NCBI RefSeq assembly: GCF_020075705.1
Contig: NZ_JAIQUM010000034.1
Span: 1 to 56,106, forward strand
Reading direction: 5' to 3'
Source: Metabacillus rhizolycopersici
GTDB taxonomy: Bacteria; Bacillota; Bacilli; Bacillales; Bacillaceae
DNA: 56,106 nt
Under the pieces are notes generated by a model that saw nothing but the letters and a program-made list of their open reading frames with translations, searched no databases and had not been told where the DNA came from. Of this stretch, positions 28,209 to 36,891 are shown piece by piece; the first letter of the stretch is position 1; each line of letters opens with the position of its first letter. A program made the translations under genes and the position numbers.

Positions 28209-28994
28209 TCAATATTTATAAGATTGTCCACCATCGATTGGAATAACGGTTGCGTTGATGAAGTTGGCTTGATCAGATAGTAGGAATGCCACTAAATAAC
28301 CCACTTCTTCTGGTTTACCGAAACGTTTCATTGGGTTTGGCTCAACAAATTGTTTTCCTACTTCTTCCCAGTTGTCTGGATCCATTTGTTTTAATGAACC
28401 TTCGACCATTGGTGTCATGATTGCGCCTGGTGCAATGGCTTTGACGCTGATTCCGTATTGTCCGTATTCAATTCCAGAGTTTCTTGTTAATCCGACCACG
28501 CCGTGTTTACTAGCTGCATAACCAGATTGGTTTCCTACCCCACGAATACCGCCAACAGAAGCAGTATTTACAATAGAGCCAAAGCCTTGTTCTCTCATAA
28601 CTTTCAATACGTGCTTCATACCGTAAAACACACCATTTAAGTTGACACTGACTACTTTTTGGAATTCATCAATCCCAAAATCCTCTGTTAGGTTTTGTTT
28701 TCCTTCGATCCCTGCGTTGTTGAAGAAACCATCGATTTTCCCAAATTTCTCAACTGTTTCATTTACATAGTTTTCAACTGCTTTTTCATCTGCCACATTC
28801 GCAGAGATAAGCAACACTTCTGCGTTTGGTGCAACTTCTAACACTTTACTTTTTGTTTCTTCTAATGAAGCAGCATTTAAATCAACGAGTGAAAGTTTTG
28901 CTCCTTCTTTTGCTATTTGTAAGGCAGAGGCTTGTCCTAAACCAGATCCTGCACCTGTAATTACTATGACTTTCCCATCAAAACGATTGCTCAT
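28209..28994 (-). CDS. Short-chain dehydrogenase, levodione reductase-like
   Basis: A 261-residue NAD(P)-dependent oxidoreductase. The Rossmann motif TGAGSGLG (about 13-20) is followed by Asp (LVDLN) favouring NAD, then NNAG, catalytic Ser (NTASVGG), and YAASK (Tyr-x3-Lys). Over most of its length, including DGFFNNAGIEGKQN, ASVGGIRGVGNQSGYAASKH and the ending IPIDGGQS, it agrees closely with levodione reductase of Corynebacterium aquaticum as I recall it, an enzyme for cyclic diketones. This suggests a cyclic ketone or alcohol substrate here. AAAGGAGG precedes the ATG. It lies 255 bases downstream of the next SDR on the same strand, at the edge of the catabolic island. Confidence 0.85.
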   Translation of the reverse strand: MSNRFDGKVIVITGAGSGLGQASALQIAKEGAKLSLVDLNAASLEETKSKVLEVAPNAEVLLISANVADEKAVENYVNETVEKFGKIDGFFNNAGIEGKQNLTEDFGIDEFQKVVSVNLNGVFYGMKHVLKVMREQGFGSIVNTASVGGIRGVGNQSGYAASKHGVVGLTRNSGIEYGQYGISVKAIAPGAIMTPMVEGSLKQMDPDNWEEVGKQFVEPNPMKRFGKPEEVGYLVAFLLSDQANFINATVIPIDGGQSYKY

Positions 28995-29249
28995 TTGAAA
29001 TTTCCTCCTTTATTTTTGTTTCTAGGTTTAAGAGGAAGATCCTATTATCGTAGGAAACGATAAATAACGTATGCTTAGATATCCCCTTTAATTATTTTTT
29101 AAAACATATCTCTTATTAAGGATATATAACGGTGAAAGTCACCTTTTCCTACTTAGTCCCCAGGTGGTACAAGTAATCCCACAAAGCTAGGTCGCGAAGA
29201 ACCATTCACTGTTTCAAGCTTGAAGCAAAAGATTCGTCCCCATGAATGA

Positions 29250-29987
29250 TTATTGCGCCGTATATCCACCATCAACCGTTAAGCTATTTCCAGTCATGAA
29301 TGAAGAATCATCAGAAGCCATGAATAATACTGCTTTTGCCATTTCTTCTACTTTACCAAGACGTTTCATCGGTGTTGCTGCAGCTAAAGCTTGCTTGCTT
29401 TCTTCCGGTATAATTGGTGTATCAATAAAACCAGGGCATAATGCGTTAATACGAATATTTTGTTCTGCATATTCAAGTGCAAGTGAACGAGTTAAGTTAA
29501 TCACGCCACCTTTTGCTGCGTTATAGGCTGCTGAACCAGGTGACCCAACCCAACCGTACATAGATGCCGTATTAACAATCGTACCGCCATCTGTTTTTAA
29601 CATTTCACGAATGGATTCACGTGCTACTAAGAAGACACCGTCTAAGTCAACATTTACGGTTTTGCGCCATTCTGAGTACTCTAAATCATGTGAAGGATGA
29701 ACACGACCGATACCCGCATTGTTGAAGACAACATCCACTTTGCCGAACGTTTCAACGGTTTGTTTAAAGATATTTGCGACTTCTTCTTCACTCGTAATAT
29801 TTGCTTTTATAAAAAGCGCTTCATAATTAAGCGCTTTCAACTCTTCCTCAAAAGCCTTCCCTTTTTCCTCGTTTAAATCAACAAGAACCACTTTGGCTCC
29901 TTCTGAAACGAATAAACGTGCTGTTTCTTCCCCAATACCAGATGCTCCGCCGGTAATCACAGCTACTTTATCTTGTAATTTTCCCAT
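29250..29987 (-). CDS. Short-chain dehydrogenase/reductase (SDR)
   Basis: A 245-residue classical SDR: TGGASGIG, Asp in LVDLN (NAD preference), NNAG, Ser in NTASMYGW, YNAAK, and C-terminal DGGYTAQ. It resembles cyclohexanol/cyclopentanol-type and 3-oxoacyl-ACP reductase-like dehydrogenases, which sequence alone does not separate. AGGAGG precedes the ATG. It is divergent from the tetR gene, with repeats in the shared promoter region, so TetR control is likely. Confidence 0.85.
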   Translation of the reverse strand: MGKLQDKVAVITGGASGIGEETARLFVSEGAKVVLVDLNEEKGKAFEEELKALNYEALFIKANITSEEEVANIFKQTVETFGKVDVVFNNAGIGRVHPSHDLEYSEWRKTVNVDLDGVFLVARESIREMLKTDGGTIVNTASMYGWVGSPGSAAYNAAKGGVINLTRSLALEYAEQNIRINALCPGFIDTPIIPEESKQALAAATPMKRLGKVEEMAKAVLFMASDDSSFMTGNSLTVDGGYTAQ

Positions 29988-30057
29988 CCTAAATCCTCCT
30001 AGTATTAAAAATTCTGTACCTCTTACCTGAGAAAAGTACTAGACAGATCTAATGTCT

Positions 30058-30099
30058 GTACTATTTTGTTTACAAATTAATTGTACTATTTTGTTCACA
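30058..30099. promoter_or_regulatory. Direct repeats in the SDR/tetR divergent promoter
   Basis: GTACTATTTTGTTTACA (30058-30074) and GTACTATTTTGTTCACA (30083-30099) differ at one base and start 25 bases apart. They lie about 70-110 bases before the SDR ATG and about 80-125 before tetR. Probable regulator binding sites or a duplicated promoter element. Confidence 0.5.
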
Positions 30100-30125
30100 T
30101 TTAACAATCATTAAGATATCATTAG

Positions 30126-30144
30126 GTGTCTACTAGTTAGACAC
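30126..30144. promoter_or_regulatory. Palindromic operator candidate before tetR
   Basis: GTGTCTA-CTAGT-TAGACAC is a 7-bp inverted repeat about 37 bases before the tetR start. A related pair (AGACAGA...TGTCTGT) lies at about 30041-30059. The size and position suit a TetR-type dimer. Confidence 0.5.
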
Positions 30145-30181
30145 TTATGATGAATCTGTCTATTTTGAGGGAGGTTTTTCT

Positions 30182-30787
30182 ATGAATGACGAACAAAATA
30201 CGACATCCGGGCGGCAAAATCGGACAAAAGACCATTTAAAGCAAGCATTAATTGAACTCATAAAAGAGAAGGGTTACCATTCCGTTACTGTAAAAAACAT
30301 TGTCGATTATGCCACTTATAATCGCAGTACCTTTTATATCCATTACCAAGATAAAATTGAATTAGCTGAAGACTTACTTGTTTCCATGCTTCAAGGGTTA
30401 GAAGCTTCAGTAGGCAAACCATATGTACCTGGTCACAAGGTTTATACAGTCAAGTTAAATGCACCATCTTTTAATATCGTTTCATATATCTATAAAAACC
30501 GGAATTTTTTTGAACTGATTAATTACGATGACACGTTACCAGGATTACATACAAGGTTCCCTCAATCGATCTTAAAAATCTATAAGGAACAATTTATCTT
30601 CGAAACAATCAACAATATCCCGGTCAATATGGATTATTTTAAACGTTATACAGCCTATGGCTTTTATGGACTCCTTCACAATTGGATCCAAAATGGCTTC
30701 AAAGAATCCCAAGAGGAATTCATCCAAGAAGTCATTGAGCTAACGAAAACACATATTTACTCACTTGAGTATATTGGAAATAACTAA
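30182..30787 (+). CDS. TetR/AcrR-family transcriptional regulator
   Basis: 201 residues. The N-terminal helix-turn-helix (about 12-60: RTKDHLKQALIELIKEKGYH, then NRSTFYIHYQDKIELAEDLL) is typical of TetR proteins, and the C-terminal half matches the TetR_C_7/DhaS-like ligand domain style. GAGGGAGG precedes the ATG. It is divergent from two SDR genes with operator-like repeats between, so it probably represses them in response to a substrate or intermediate. Confidence 0.9.
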   Translation: MNDEQNTTSGRQNRTKDHLKQALIELIKEKGYHSVTVKNIVDYATYNRSTFYIHYQDKIELAEDLLVSMLQGLEASVGKPYVPGHKVYTVKLNAPSFNIVSYIYKNRNFFELINYDDTLPGLHTRFPQSILKIYKEQFIFETINNIPVNMDYFKRYTAYGFYGLLHNWIQNGFKESQEEFIQEVIELTKTHIYSLEYIGNN

Positions 30788-31210
30788 ATAAGTGCCTGGC
30801 ACTTATCAATGAGGATGGCATAAGAATAACCCTTTCTATGTTCAACGGAAAAGTAAAAATATTTACTCGACACAAAAATAATGTAACAGCGAAATTCAAA
30901 GAGCTTCATCGCCTAACCATTCCTATTGGTACAGTATTATTAAGACTAAAATACAGAAATCCAAAAATATAAGCCTTTTAACATATTTGACATGTCCAAT
31001 ATGTTAAAAGGCTATCTTATATACTTCAACAAACGCCCCCCCCTTTAGCTTAATAATATATTGAGCTTATCAATGAAGTTTTAGAATATCCTCCCTAGTT
31101 TTTTTACATTTTAAAAATCACCATCGCTTATCAATTTTTCATTTTCTACTATACTTAATCTTTCAGAAAAGAGCCTTTTAAATTGAAATGAATTGTTACA
31201 AGTTAAATTT
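30788..31210. other. Intergenic region with palindromes
   Basis: A perfect palindrome ATAAGTGCC-T-GGCACTTAT (30788-30806) directly follows the tetR stop. A hairpin AGCCTTTTAACATAT / ATATGTTAAAAGGCT lies at 30972-31013. A 44-codon frame from ATG 30838 has no ribosome binding site and resembles nothing known. Confidence 0.5.
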
Positions 31211-31243
31211 AAAAACACGAGCACAAAGCTGCTCGTGTTTTTG
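31211..31243 (-). terminator. Terminator of meta-cleavage operon A
   Basis: Perfect stem AAAAACACGAGCA / TGCTCGTGTTTTT with a 6-nt loop, about 60 bases past the hydrolase stop. Confidence 0.8.
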
Positions 31244-31302
31244 TTTCCATCATAGTCAAATGATAGACATAATAGAAAAGATTCTCCCGAAAACGATAAT
31301 GA

Positions 31303-32157
31303 TTACTTAGTTACCTGCGCCAACAGGAAATCCGTTAATACACTATTAAACTCTTCAACTTTTTCCCATTGTGGCCAGTGTCCTGCGTCTTGAATGACCG
31401 TAAATTCACTATTAGGAATCATTTCTTGAAGTGGTTTTCCTTCTTCTACAGTTGAAGTAGGATCATGGCTAGTCCAAGCTAATAAAGTTGGAACATTAAT
31501 TTTGCCACACCAAGATGAATCCCAGCTGTATTGTTTTCTTACTTCGATATCTTGAAGACAAACAATATTATACACCGATTGTTGATACTCTGGTTGTGTA
31601 TAGATTTTATATCGTGCTTCGATTAGTTCTTCTGTTACTTGGCTTTTATCATACATGAGCCACTCAAGTCTTGTTTTTACATTTTCATAATTTGCTTCAA
31701 TGACTGCCTTTATAGTTGAATCTTTCAGTTTTTGCATCACTTCAGGTTTGTTATTCACATTTCCTGGCGTATTTAACACTAAGGCCTTCACATATTCGGG
31801 ATGATGTGCTGCAAACCAGGCAGCTACCCAACCGCCTAATGATTCACCTGAAATAAACGCTTGTGATAGATCCAATGCCTGCATAACCCCTAATAAATGA
31901 TCGCTGTAATAATCAATCCCATACGGTCGATTGGGTTTTTCTGTATAACCATGTCCTACCATATCAATACAAATAACGCGAAACTTTTCACTGAGACCTC
32001 TAATATTTCTTGCGTACGCTTCAATATGTCCCCCAGTACCATGAAGCAAAATAAGTGGTTCTCCACTACCAGCTTCAAGCACTCTTGTTTTTATTCCACC
32101 CGCATTTACATAGTGTAGTTTTAATTCCAAATCTGCTAAGTCCGTCCAAATTGTCAT
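31303..32157 (-). CDS. Meta-cleavage product C-C hydrolase (MhpC/HsaD-like), copy A
   Basis: A 284-residue alpha/beta hydrolase that would split the ring-fission product (a 2-hydroxy-6-oxo-dienoate) into 2-hydroxypenta-2,4-dienoate and a carboxylic acid. Oxyanion block LLHGTGGHIEAYARN, nucleophile Ser106 (SGESLGGW), acid Asp in TSHDPT and His in DAGHWPQWE are visible. GGGAGAG precedes the ATG. It is the last gene of operon A, 49 bases after the VOC dioxygenase. Copy B at 43854 is about 95% identical by eye (some 14 changes before the divergent C-termini). The acid released is unknown. Confidence 0.88.
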   Translation of the reverse strand: MTIWTDLADLELKLHYVNAGGIKTRVLEAGSGEPLILLHGTGGHIEAYARNIRGLSEKFRVICIDMVGHGYTEKPNRPYGIDYYSDHLLGVMQALDLSQAFISGESLGGWVAAWFAAHHPEYVKALVLNTPGNVNNKPEVMQKLKDSTIKAVIEANYENVKTRLEWLMYDKSQVTEELIEARYKIYTQPEYQQSVYNIVCLQDIEVRKQYSWDSSWCGKINVPTLLAWTSHDPTSTVEEGKPLQEMIPNSEFTVIQDAGHWPQWEKVEEFNSVLTDFLLAQVTK

Positions 32158-32206
32158 CTCAATCTCTCCCTTTTTTAAAAGAATTACTCCTCACTCTATC
32201 CCTTAT

Positions 32207-33163
32207 TTACCTTTTAACAACAGATTTCATCCATTCTGGATTAATCGCAGTTGTCTCAAAGAAACGTTCTGGTACAGTTGGTCCCCACCATAAACGACCT
32301 TTTTGATCGTATTCTTCTTTTGTCCAACCAATCGGCGTGAGATCAGTATCTCTTTTGTAATCTCCAGAGTAAATTTCAATACGATGTCCATCTGGATCTC
32401 TGACATACAAGAAGAACGCATTTGTAACTCCATGTCTTCCTGGACCATATTCGACTGAATCTCTATATCCTGCGTCTGCTAACAAGTCTGCAGTTCTAAC
32501 TACTCCGGCAACTCCATCCACAATATACGCAATATGATGTAGAGACGCTTCACTGTGTTTAACCAATGCTACATCATGAGTAGAAGTTTTAGCTCTTGTC
32601 CATGCTGCAAATTTTTCATCGCCATCTTGAACATATTCTGAAATGCTAAATCCAATTTCCTCCCAATAATCAAGAGCTTTATCAACATTCGGCACACGTA
32701 GATTCATATGATCAATACAAATTGGTGGAATACCTCTATGAAGATGAGAGTATCGCATTGGCAATGCATCTACACCACCATTTTGATTACCCACACTTAT
32801 TTGCTCCATTGAGTGATAAAACTCCACTGGATGTCCATTCGGTTCCGCCACTTTTAAAGTTGGTCCTTTACCTGGATGAATACTATCTAGACTATATTCT
32901 GTTTTAATGCCCATCTCTTCATGTTTCTTCTTTAATACTTCTAAGTACTCAGGGCTTGACACTCTTAATCCAAAACTGCCTAAAGCAGCAAACGGTTTTT
33001 CAGTTAAAATAAGCGAGTATCGATCAAACTCATCAATTGCTCGTAAATATAAGCTACTTTCAGTTCTCTCTACTTCGATAAAACCTAATACATCTACATA
33101 AAATTCCTTGGATTTATTTAAATCGGTTACAAAAAGTTCAATTTGTCCTAAACGTAAAATCAC
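32207..33163 (-). CDS. VOC-type extradiol dioxygenase (homoprotocatechuate 2,3-dioxygenase-like)
   Basis: A 318-residue ring-cleaving dioxygenase of the vicinal oxygen chelate superfamily, with two domains and a non-haem Fe(II) or Mn(II) site. The 2-His-1-Glu triad is visible as His152 (CIDHMNLRV), His210 (LHHIAYIV) and Glu263 (HRIEIYSGDY); the spacing matches HPCD of Brevibacterium (155/214/267 as I recall). GPGRHGVTNAFFLYVRDPDG and the C-terminal WWGPTVPERFFET block also point to that branch. The start is GTG at 33163 with GAGGAG 9 bases before it. It would cleave the catechol made by the HsaA-like hydroxylase. The true substrate is not certain. Confidence 0.87.
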   Translation of the reverse strand: MILRLGQIELFVTDLNKSKEFYVDVLGFIEVERTESSLYLRAIDEFDRYSLILTEKPFAALGSFGLRVSSPEYLEVLKKKHEEMGIKTEYSLDSIHPGKGPTLKVAEPNGHPVEFYHSMEQISVGNQNGGVDALPMRYSHLHRGIPPICIDHMNLRVPNVDKALDYWEEIGFSISEYVQDGDEKFAAWTRAKTSTHDVALVKHSEASLHHIAYIVDGVAGVVRTADLLADAGYRDSVEYGPGRHGVTNAFFLYVRDPDGHRIEIYSGDYKRDTDLTPIGWTKEEYDQKGRLWWGPTVPERFFETTAINPEWMKSVVKR

Positions 33164-33298
33164 GATTAACCACTCCTCACATTTTTTATCTACTAGTCTT
33201 TTACGAAATGATATTAATCTCTTTTTAAATTATCCTAATTAAACACAGTTCACATTTTCAAATTGTACGCAAACTAATGACCCCTTACTCAACTGTTC

Positions 33299-34330
33299 TT
33301 AACTCGTTAGTGATTGACTTTTGCTTTCCTTTGCTATTTCAGTTGCTACATCTACAATCATATCTTCTTGACCGCCAACCACTTTGCGACGTCCCAATTC
33401 TATTAAAATATCGCGTGAATCGATGTTATATTTTTCCGCTGCACGTTGGGCATGCAATAAGAAGCTTGAATACACACCTGCATAACCAAGCACAAGACTG
33501 TCTTTCGTAATTTCCTGTGGTTTTGGTAAAATTGGTGCCACGACGTTTTCAGCAAGATCCATGATTTTATACAAATCTACGCCTGTCTGAATTCCCATTC
33601 GATCCAAAACAGCAACTAGCACTTCTGTTTGCGTATTTCCAGCGCCAGCGCCTAGACAGCGAATACTTCCATCAATGCGAGTCGCCCCTGCTTCAATGGC
33701 TGCGAGCGTATTACCCATAGCAAGTGATAAATTATTGTGACCGTGAAAACCGATTTCAACCCCTACATACTCTTTCAAAGCTTTAATTCTTTCGGTAACT
33801 TCGTGTGGTAAAAGTGCTCCAGCAGAATCAACCATATAAATGACATCAGCCCCATAGCTTTCCATAAGCTTAGCTTGTTCAACTAGCTGTGCAACGGATG
33901 CCATATGAGACATCATTAAGAAACCTACTGTTTCAAGACCAAGACTTTTCGCGACATCAATATGTTGGGCTGATACATCAGCTTCAGTTACATGTGTTGC
34001 TACTCTAGCCATTTTCACACCAAGGCTTGCTGCCTGTTTTAAATCCTTTACTGTTCCGATTCCTGGCAACAGTAATACAGCCACTTTCGATGTATCGCAA
34101 ACAGAAACAGCTGCCTCAATTAACTCAAGTTCATTTGTGCGCGAAAATCCGTATTGCAAGGAAGAACCTGCAAGACCATCTCCGTGTGACACTTCAATGT
34201 ATGGAACTTTTGCCTCATTTAAACCTTTTGCGATTGCTAGTACTTTCCCTACTGTATATTGGTGGGCAACAGCATGACTGCCATCACGCAATGCTACTTC
34301 TGTTATGAGAATTTCTCGTTCTTTAGTCAT
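33299..34330 (-). CDS. 4-hydroxy-2-oxovalerate aldolase (MhpE/DmpG/HsaF family)
   Basis: A 343-residue class II pyruvate aldolase splitting 4-hydroxy-2-oxovalerate into pyruvate and acetaldehyde; it normally forms a complex with the acetaldehyde dehydrogenase next to it and channels the aldehyde. Visible: ALRDGSHAVAHQYT (catalytic Arg/Asp and metal Asp), HGDGLAGSSLQYG, GFHGHNNLSLA (metal HxH) and GAGAGNTQTE. AAGGAGG precedes the ATG, 12 bases after the dehydrogenase stop. It is the only copy in the window, so both operons depend on it. Confidence 0.95.
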   Translation of the reverse strand: MTKEREILITEVALRDGSHAVAHQYTVGKVLAIAKGLNEAKVPYIEVSHGDGLAGSSLQYGFSRTNELELIEAAVSVCDTSKVAVLLLPGIGTVKDLKQAASLGVKMARVATHVTEADVSAQHIDVAKSLGLETVGFLMMSHMASVAQLVEQAKLMESYGADVIYMVDSAGALLPHEVTERIKALKEYVGVEIGFHGHNNLSLAMGNTLAAIEAGATRIDGSIRCLGAGAGNTQTEVLVAVLDRMGIQTGVDLYKIMDLAENVVAPILPKPQEITKDSLVLGYAGVYSSFLLHAQRAAEKYNIDSRDILIELGRRKVVGGQEDMIVDVATEIAKESKSQSLTS

Positions 34331-34342
34331 TTTTTTTCCTCC

Positions 34343-35227
34343 TTAAACTGATTCTTTAGCAAGTCTTTTTTTAGCAAACGTTTCTGCCACTTGTACAGCT
34401 GCTGATGTCATAATATCAAGGTTACCTGAATATTTAGGCAAATAATCACCTGCACCTTCTACCTCGATGAATACGGTTACTTTATTTCCTTCAATAATCG
34501 GTTCCGTTCGCAAGCGGTAGCCTGGCACATAAGATTGAACAGATTGAACCATTTCTTGAATCGATTGAATAACAGCATCCTCATTCATGCTACCTTCTTC
34601 GACTAACGCATGAACTGTATCACGCATTAAAATAGGAGGTTCTGCCGGATTTAAGATAATAATAGCTTTCCCCTTTTTAGCACCACCAATTGCTTCTATC
34701 CCATGTGCTGTTGTTACGGTAAATTCATCGATATTTGCACGTGTTCCAGGACCGGCACTTTTACTTGAAATCGTCGCAACAATTTCAGCATACTCGACAG
34801 GACTAACACGGTTAATCGCATGGACAATTGGAATCGTTGCTTGACCTCCACATGTTATTAAATTCACGTTATCCTTATCGATATGTTCTTCTAAATTTAC
34901 AGTTGGCACAATTAGCTCACCCACTGCAGCTGGTGTTAAGTCAAGCGCAATGATCCCTGCTTCCCGCAGCATCTTTGCATGGCGGACATGCGCCTTTGCA
35001 GCAGTAGCATCAAACACAATTTCTACATCGTGTTCTGTTTCAAGAAATCCCTTTAGCCCTGTGTCGACAACGTTATAGCCTTTTTCTTTAGCCCGTTGCA
35101 ACCCATCAGAATTCGGGTCAATTCCAATCATGGTCGTTACTTCCAACTCGTTTGAACGCTCCAATTTCATCAATAAATCGGTTCCGATATTACCTGAACC
35201 AAGGACTGCTACTTTTACTTTGCTCAT
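34343..35227 (-). CDS. Acetaldehyde dehydrogenase, acetylating (MhpF/DmpF/HsaG family)
   Basis: 294 residues; oxidises acetaldehyde with NAD and CoA to acetyl-CoA as partner of the aldolase. Rossmann motif [12 protein letters not shown] is near the N-terminus; the catalytic Cys is in [12 protein letters not shown]; conserved [14 protein letters not shown] follows. Two adjacent ATG codons exist (35230 and 35227); the GGTGGAG position favours the second. It sits between the hydroxylase (116 bases upstream) and the aldolase. This is the last step feeding central metabolism. Confidence 0.95.
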   Translation of the reverse strand: MSKVKVAVLGSGNIGTDLLMKLERSNELEVTTMIGIDPNSDGLQRAKEKGYNVVDTGLKGFLETEHDVEIVFDATAAKAHVRHAKMLREAGIIALDLTPAAVGELIVPTVNLEEHIDKDNVNLITCGGQATIPIVHAINRVSPVEYAEIVATISSKSAGPGTRANIDEFTVTTAHGIEAIGGAKKGKAIIILNPAEPPILMRDTVHALVEEGSMNEDAVIQSIQEMVQSVQSYVPGYRLRTEPIIEGNKVTVFIEVEGAGDYLPKYSGNLDIMTSAAVQVAETFAKKRLAKESV

Positions 35228-35346
35228 CATGTCTCCACCTTTCTTACTTTTGTTCGATTTAGAAGACTACCACAAAACCAGTAGTCTTGAGTATTATCAA
35301 TATACTAGAATTATTTATTTCGTTTTTTTTACATTATGAGATTGTT

Positions 35347-36528
35347 TTATCCCCTAACTTCTCCATCAAAACCAAATACTTCTTTTCCATAAGCGGCTAC
35401 TGAATCCTCATATAAAGATGTCTTATGTGTAGCTACTGATAAAATATCTCTAATAAATAATTCCATTGTTCCGCCTTTATAAAGTGCTGCTCCTCCAAGC
35501 GTTAAAAGTGCTCTTACAGCGATATCTGTACAGATCTTGATGATTTTTGTGCGGATCGCAAAGAATTCTGCTCGGCCTGTTTTCTTGCCGTCTTTTTCAT
35601 AGTTCTCTAATAAACGAATATATTTCTCCATCAATGCCTCTGCCGCATGAAAGTCTGTTGTCATTTCTGCTAATACTCTTTGACTGCGAGGGGATTCACT
35701 TTCACGTACTCCATCCATCAAGCGCACGCGTTTTTCCGTCAGTGTTTTAAACTCTGATAGAATCCGCTCTGCACCACCTAATGCCATGTTTGGAAACCCT
35801 AGATAAAAGGCAGGGAAAAATGGAACATGGTATAAAGGATAGTCCTTATCATACTCTTCCTCTGGTGGTCTACCTGTACGATCTGCTGCATTCAGGCGTA
35901 AAATACGATCCATCGGGACATACACGTTATCCGCAATCACTTGGTTACTTCCAGAACCTCTCAGCCCAAAAGTATCCCAATTTTCTACGATTTGAATGTC
36001 GGATGCCTTTAAGATTGGCAAACAAACTTCTGGCTTTTCCTGATCATCAAACTGAATCGCGACACCAACACCGATCCAATCGCTATATAAACAACCACTG
36101 GCAAAATTCCACGTTCCACTGATCAGGTATCCATCGCCATCCTTTTCTGCTTTGCCAACTGCTGCAAATACATCACAGATTAATCCACCTTGATTGACGA
36201 TTTCGTCTCTCCCTTTTGGTGGGAGGTAGGACGGCAACACATTATGTAGCGGATAAAGATACGTTAACCACGCTGCTGAAATATTGTAATTGGCAACTGT
36301 ACGAACCATCTTAGCAAACGTTTGCAAATCGATTTGTGGTCCACCATATTTCTTAGGAAGCATTAACCTGGATATTTGCGTTTCTTTGATCAAGTTAATG
36401 ACATTTTCAGAAATCGTCGCATTCATTTCTGCTTCTTTCGCTTCTGCTTCCGCTAATTTTCCAATCTTTTCTGCCCCAGCTAAAATCTGTTCAGCCGTTA
36501 CTTCTTCCTTTACTGCAATGTTCCCCAT
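35347..36528 (-). CDS. Flavin-dependent aromatic monooxygenase, oxygenase subunit (HsaA-like), copy A
   Basis: 393 residues with the acyl-CoA dehydrogenase fold, group D two-component monooxygenases (HsaA, HpaH-C2, DszC relatives). Expected reaction: ortho-hydroxylation of a phenol to a catechol with O2 and reduced flavin from a separate reductase. Visible: LPKKYGGPQIDLQTFAKMVR, AAWLTYLYPLHNVLP, SGTWNFASGC, WDTFGLRGSGSNQVIADNVYVP and TLGGAALYKGG. The length equals M. tuberculosis HsaA (about 394). AAAGGGGTG precedes the ATG. It leads operon A. Copy B (47391) is about 97% identical by eye, and about 200 bases of upstream sequence are duplicated too. No reductase lies in operon A, so it must borrow that of operon B. 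Confidence 0.87.
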   Translation of the reverse strand: MGNIAVKEEVTAEQILAGAEKIGKLAEAEAKEAEMNATISENVINLIKETQISRLMLPKKYGGPQIDLQTFAKMVRTVANYNISAAWLTYLYPLHNVLPSYLPPKGRDEIVNQGGLICDVFAAVGKAEKDGDGYLISGTWNFASGCLYSDWIGVGVAIQFDDQEKPEVCLPILKASDIQIVENWDTFGLRGSGSNQVIADNVYVPMDRILRLNAADRTGRPPEEEYDKDYPLYHVPFFPAFYLGFPNMALGGAERILSEFKTLTEKRVRLMDGVRESESPRSQRVLAEMTTDFHAAEALMEKYIRLLENYEKDGKKTGRAEFFAIRTKIIKICTDIAVRALLTLGGAALYKGGTMELFIRDILSVATHKTSLYEDSVAAYGKEVFGFDGEVRG

Positions 36529-36607
36529 ATTTACACCCCTTTAATTACTTATGGTTTATTTGATTTTACATAAATACGTTGATATTGATGGTCTTTAAAA
36601 CAATAAT

Positions 36608-36621
36608 TGATATCGCTTACA
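36608..36621 (-). promoter_or_regulatory. cre site (CcpA) before operon A
   Basis: On the minus strand TGTAAGCGATATCA matches the cre consensus TGWAANCGNTNWCA at every position. It lies 80 bases before the hydroxylase ATG and is conserved in copy B, which predicts carbon catabolite repression. Confidence 0.7.
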
Positions 36622-36690
36622 TTGATTCGTTCAATTTTTTCACTCATCAATTACTATCTATAGTCTATTAAATTCTTACTATTCAGAATA

Positions 36691-36738
36691 GGGCAAAAAT
36701 TGTTCAAGAATACCAATTTTACAGCAATTTTTGTCCAT
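36691..36738. promoter_or_regulatory. Inverted-repeat operator candidate, operon A
   Basis: GGGCAAAAATTGTTC (36691-36705) faces CAGCAATTTTTGTCC (36722-36736): CAAAAATTG and its reverse complement CAATTTTTG, about 20 bases apart. A similar arrangement stands before copy B. A likely binding site for the XylR_N/PucR-type activator encoded at 49051. Confidence 0.5.
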
Positions 36739-36891
36739 TTTAATATTTTCATTTATTTAAAAAAACTCTCCAGGTTGTTATTAGCCTAAATAATACACTG
36801 CTGCATGTATTCAATGATTTATCAAGTCTTCCACTAGCCAAATTCTGTGAAGGTAGAATTTGAAATGATTGAGCACAAAATCGTTTATTAG

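Larger units (their letters stand above)
36529..36891. promoter_or_regulatory. Promoter region of operon A
   Basis: A region of about 210 bases before the ATG is homologous to that before copy B (48573-48786). Conserved blocks include TACGTTGATATTGATGGTCTT, a cre site, CTATAG and the inverted operator-like boxes. Beyond 36740 the two diverge. Confidence 0.7.

Noticed and set aside
30838..30972. 44-codon plus-strand ORF after tetR
   Set aside because: No ribosome binding site and no similarity that I can name; very short.
32227..32448. Minus-strand ORF overlapping the VOC dioxygenase in another frame
   Set aside because: Shadow of the dioxygenase gene; the real frame has the full metal triad.
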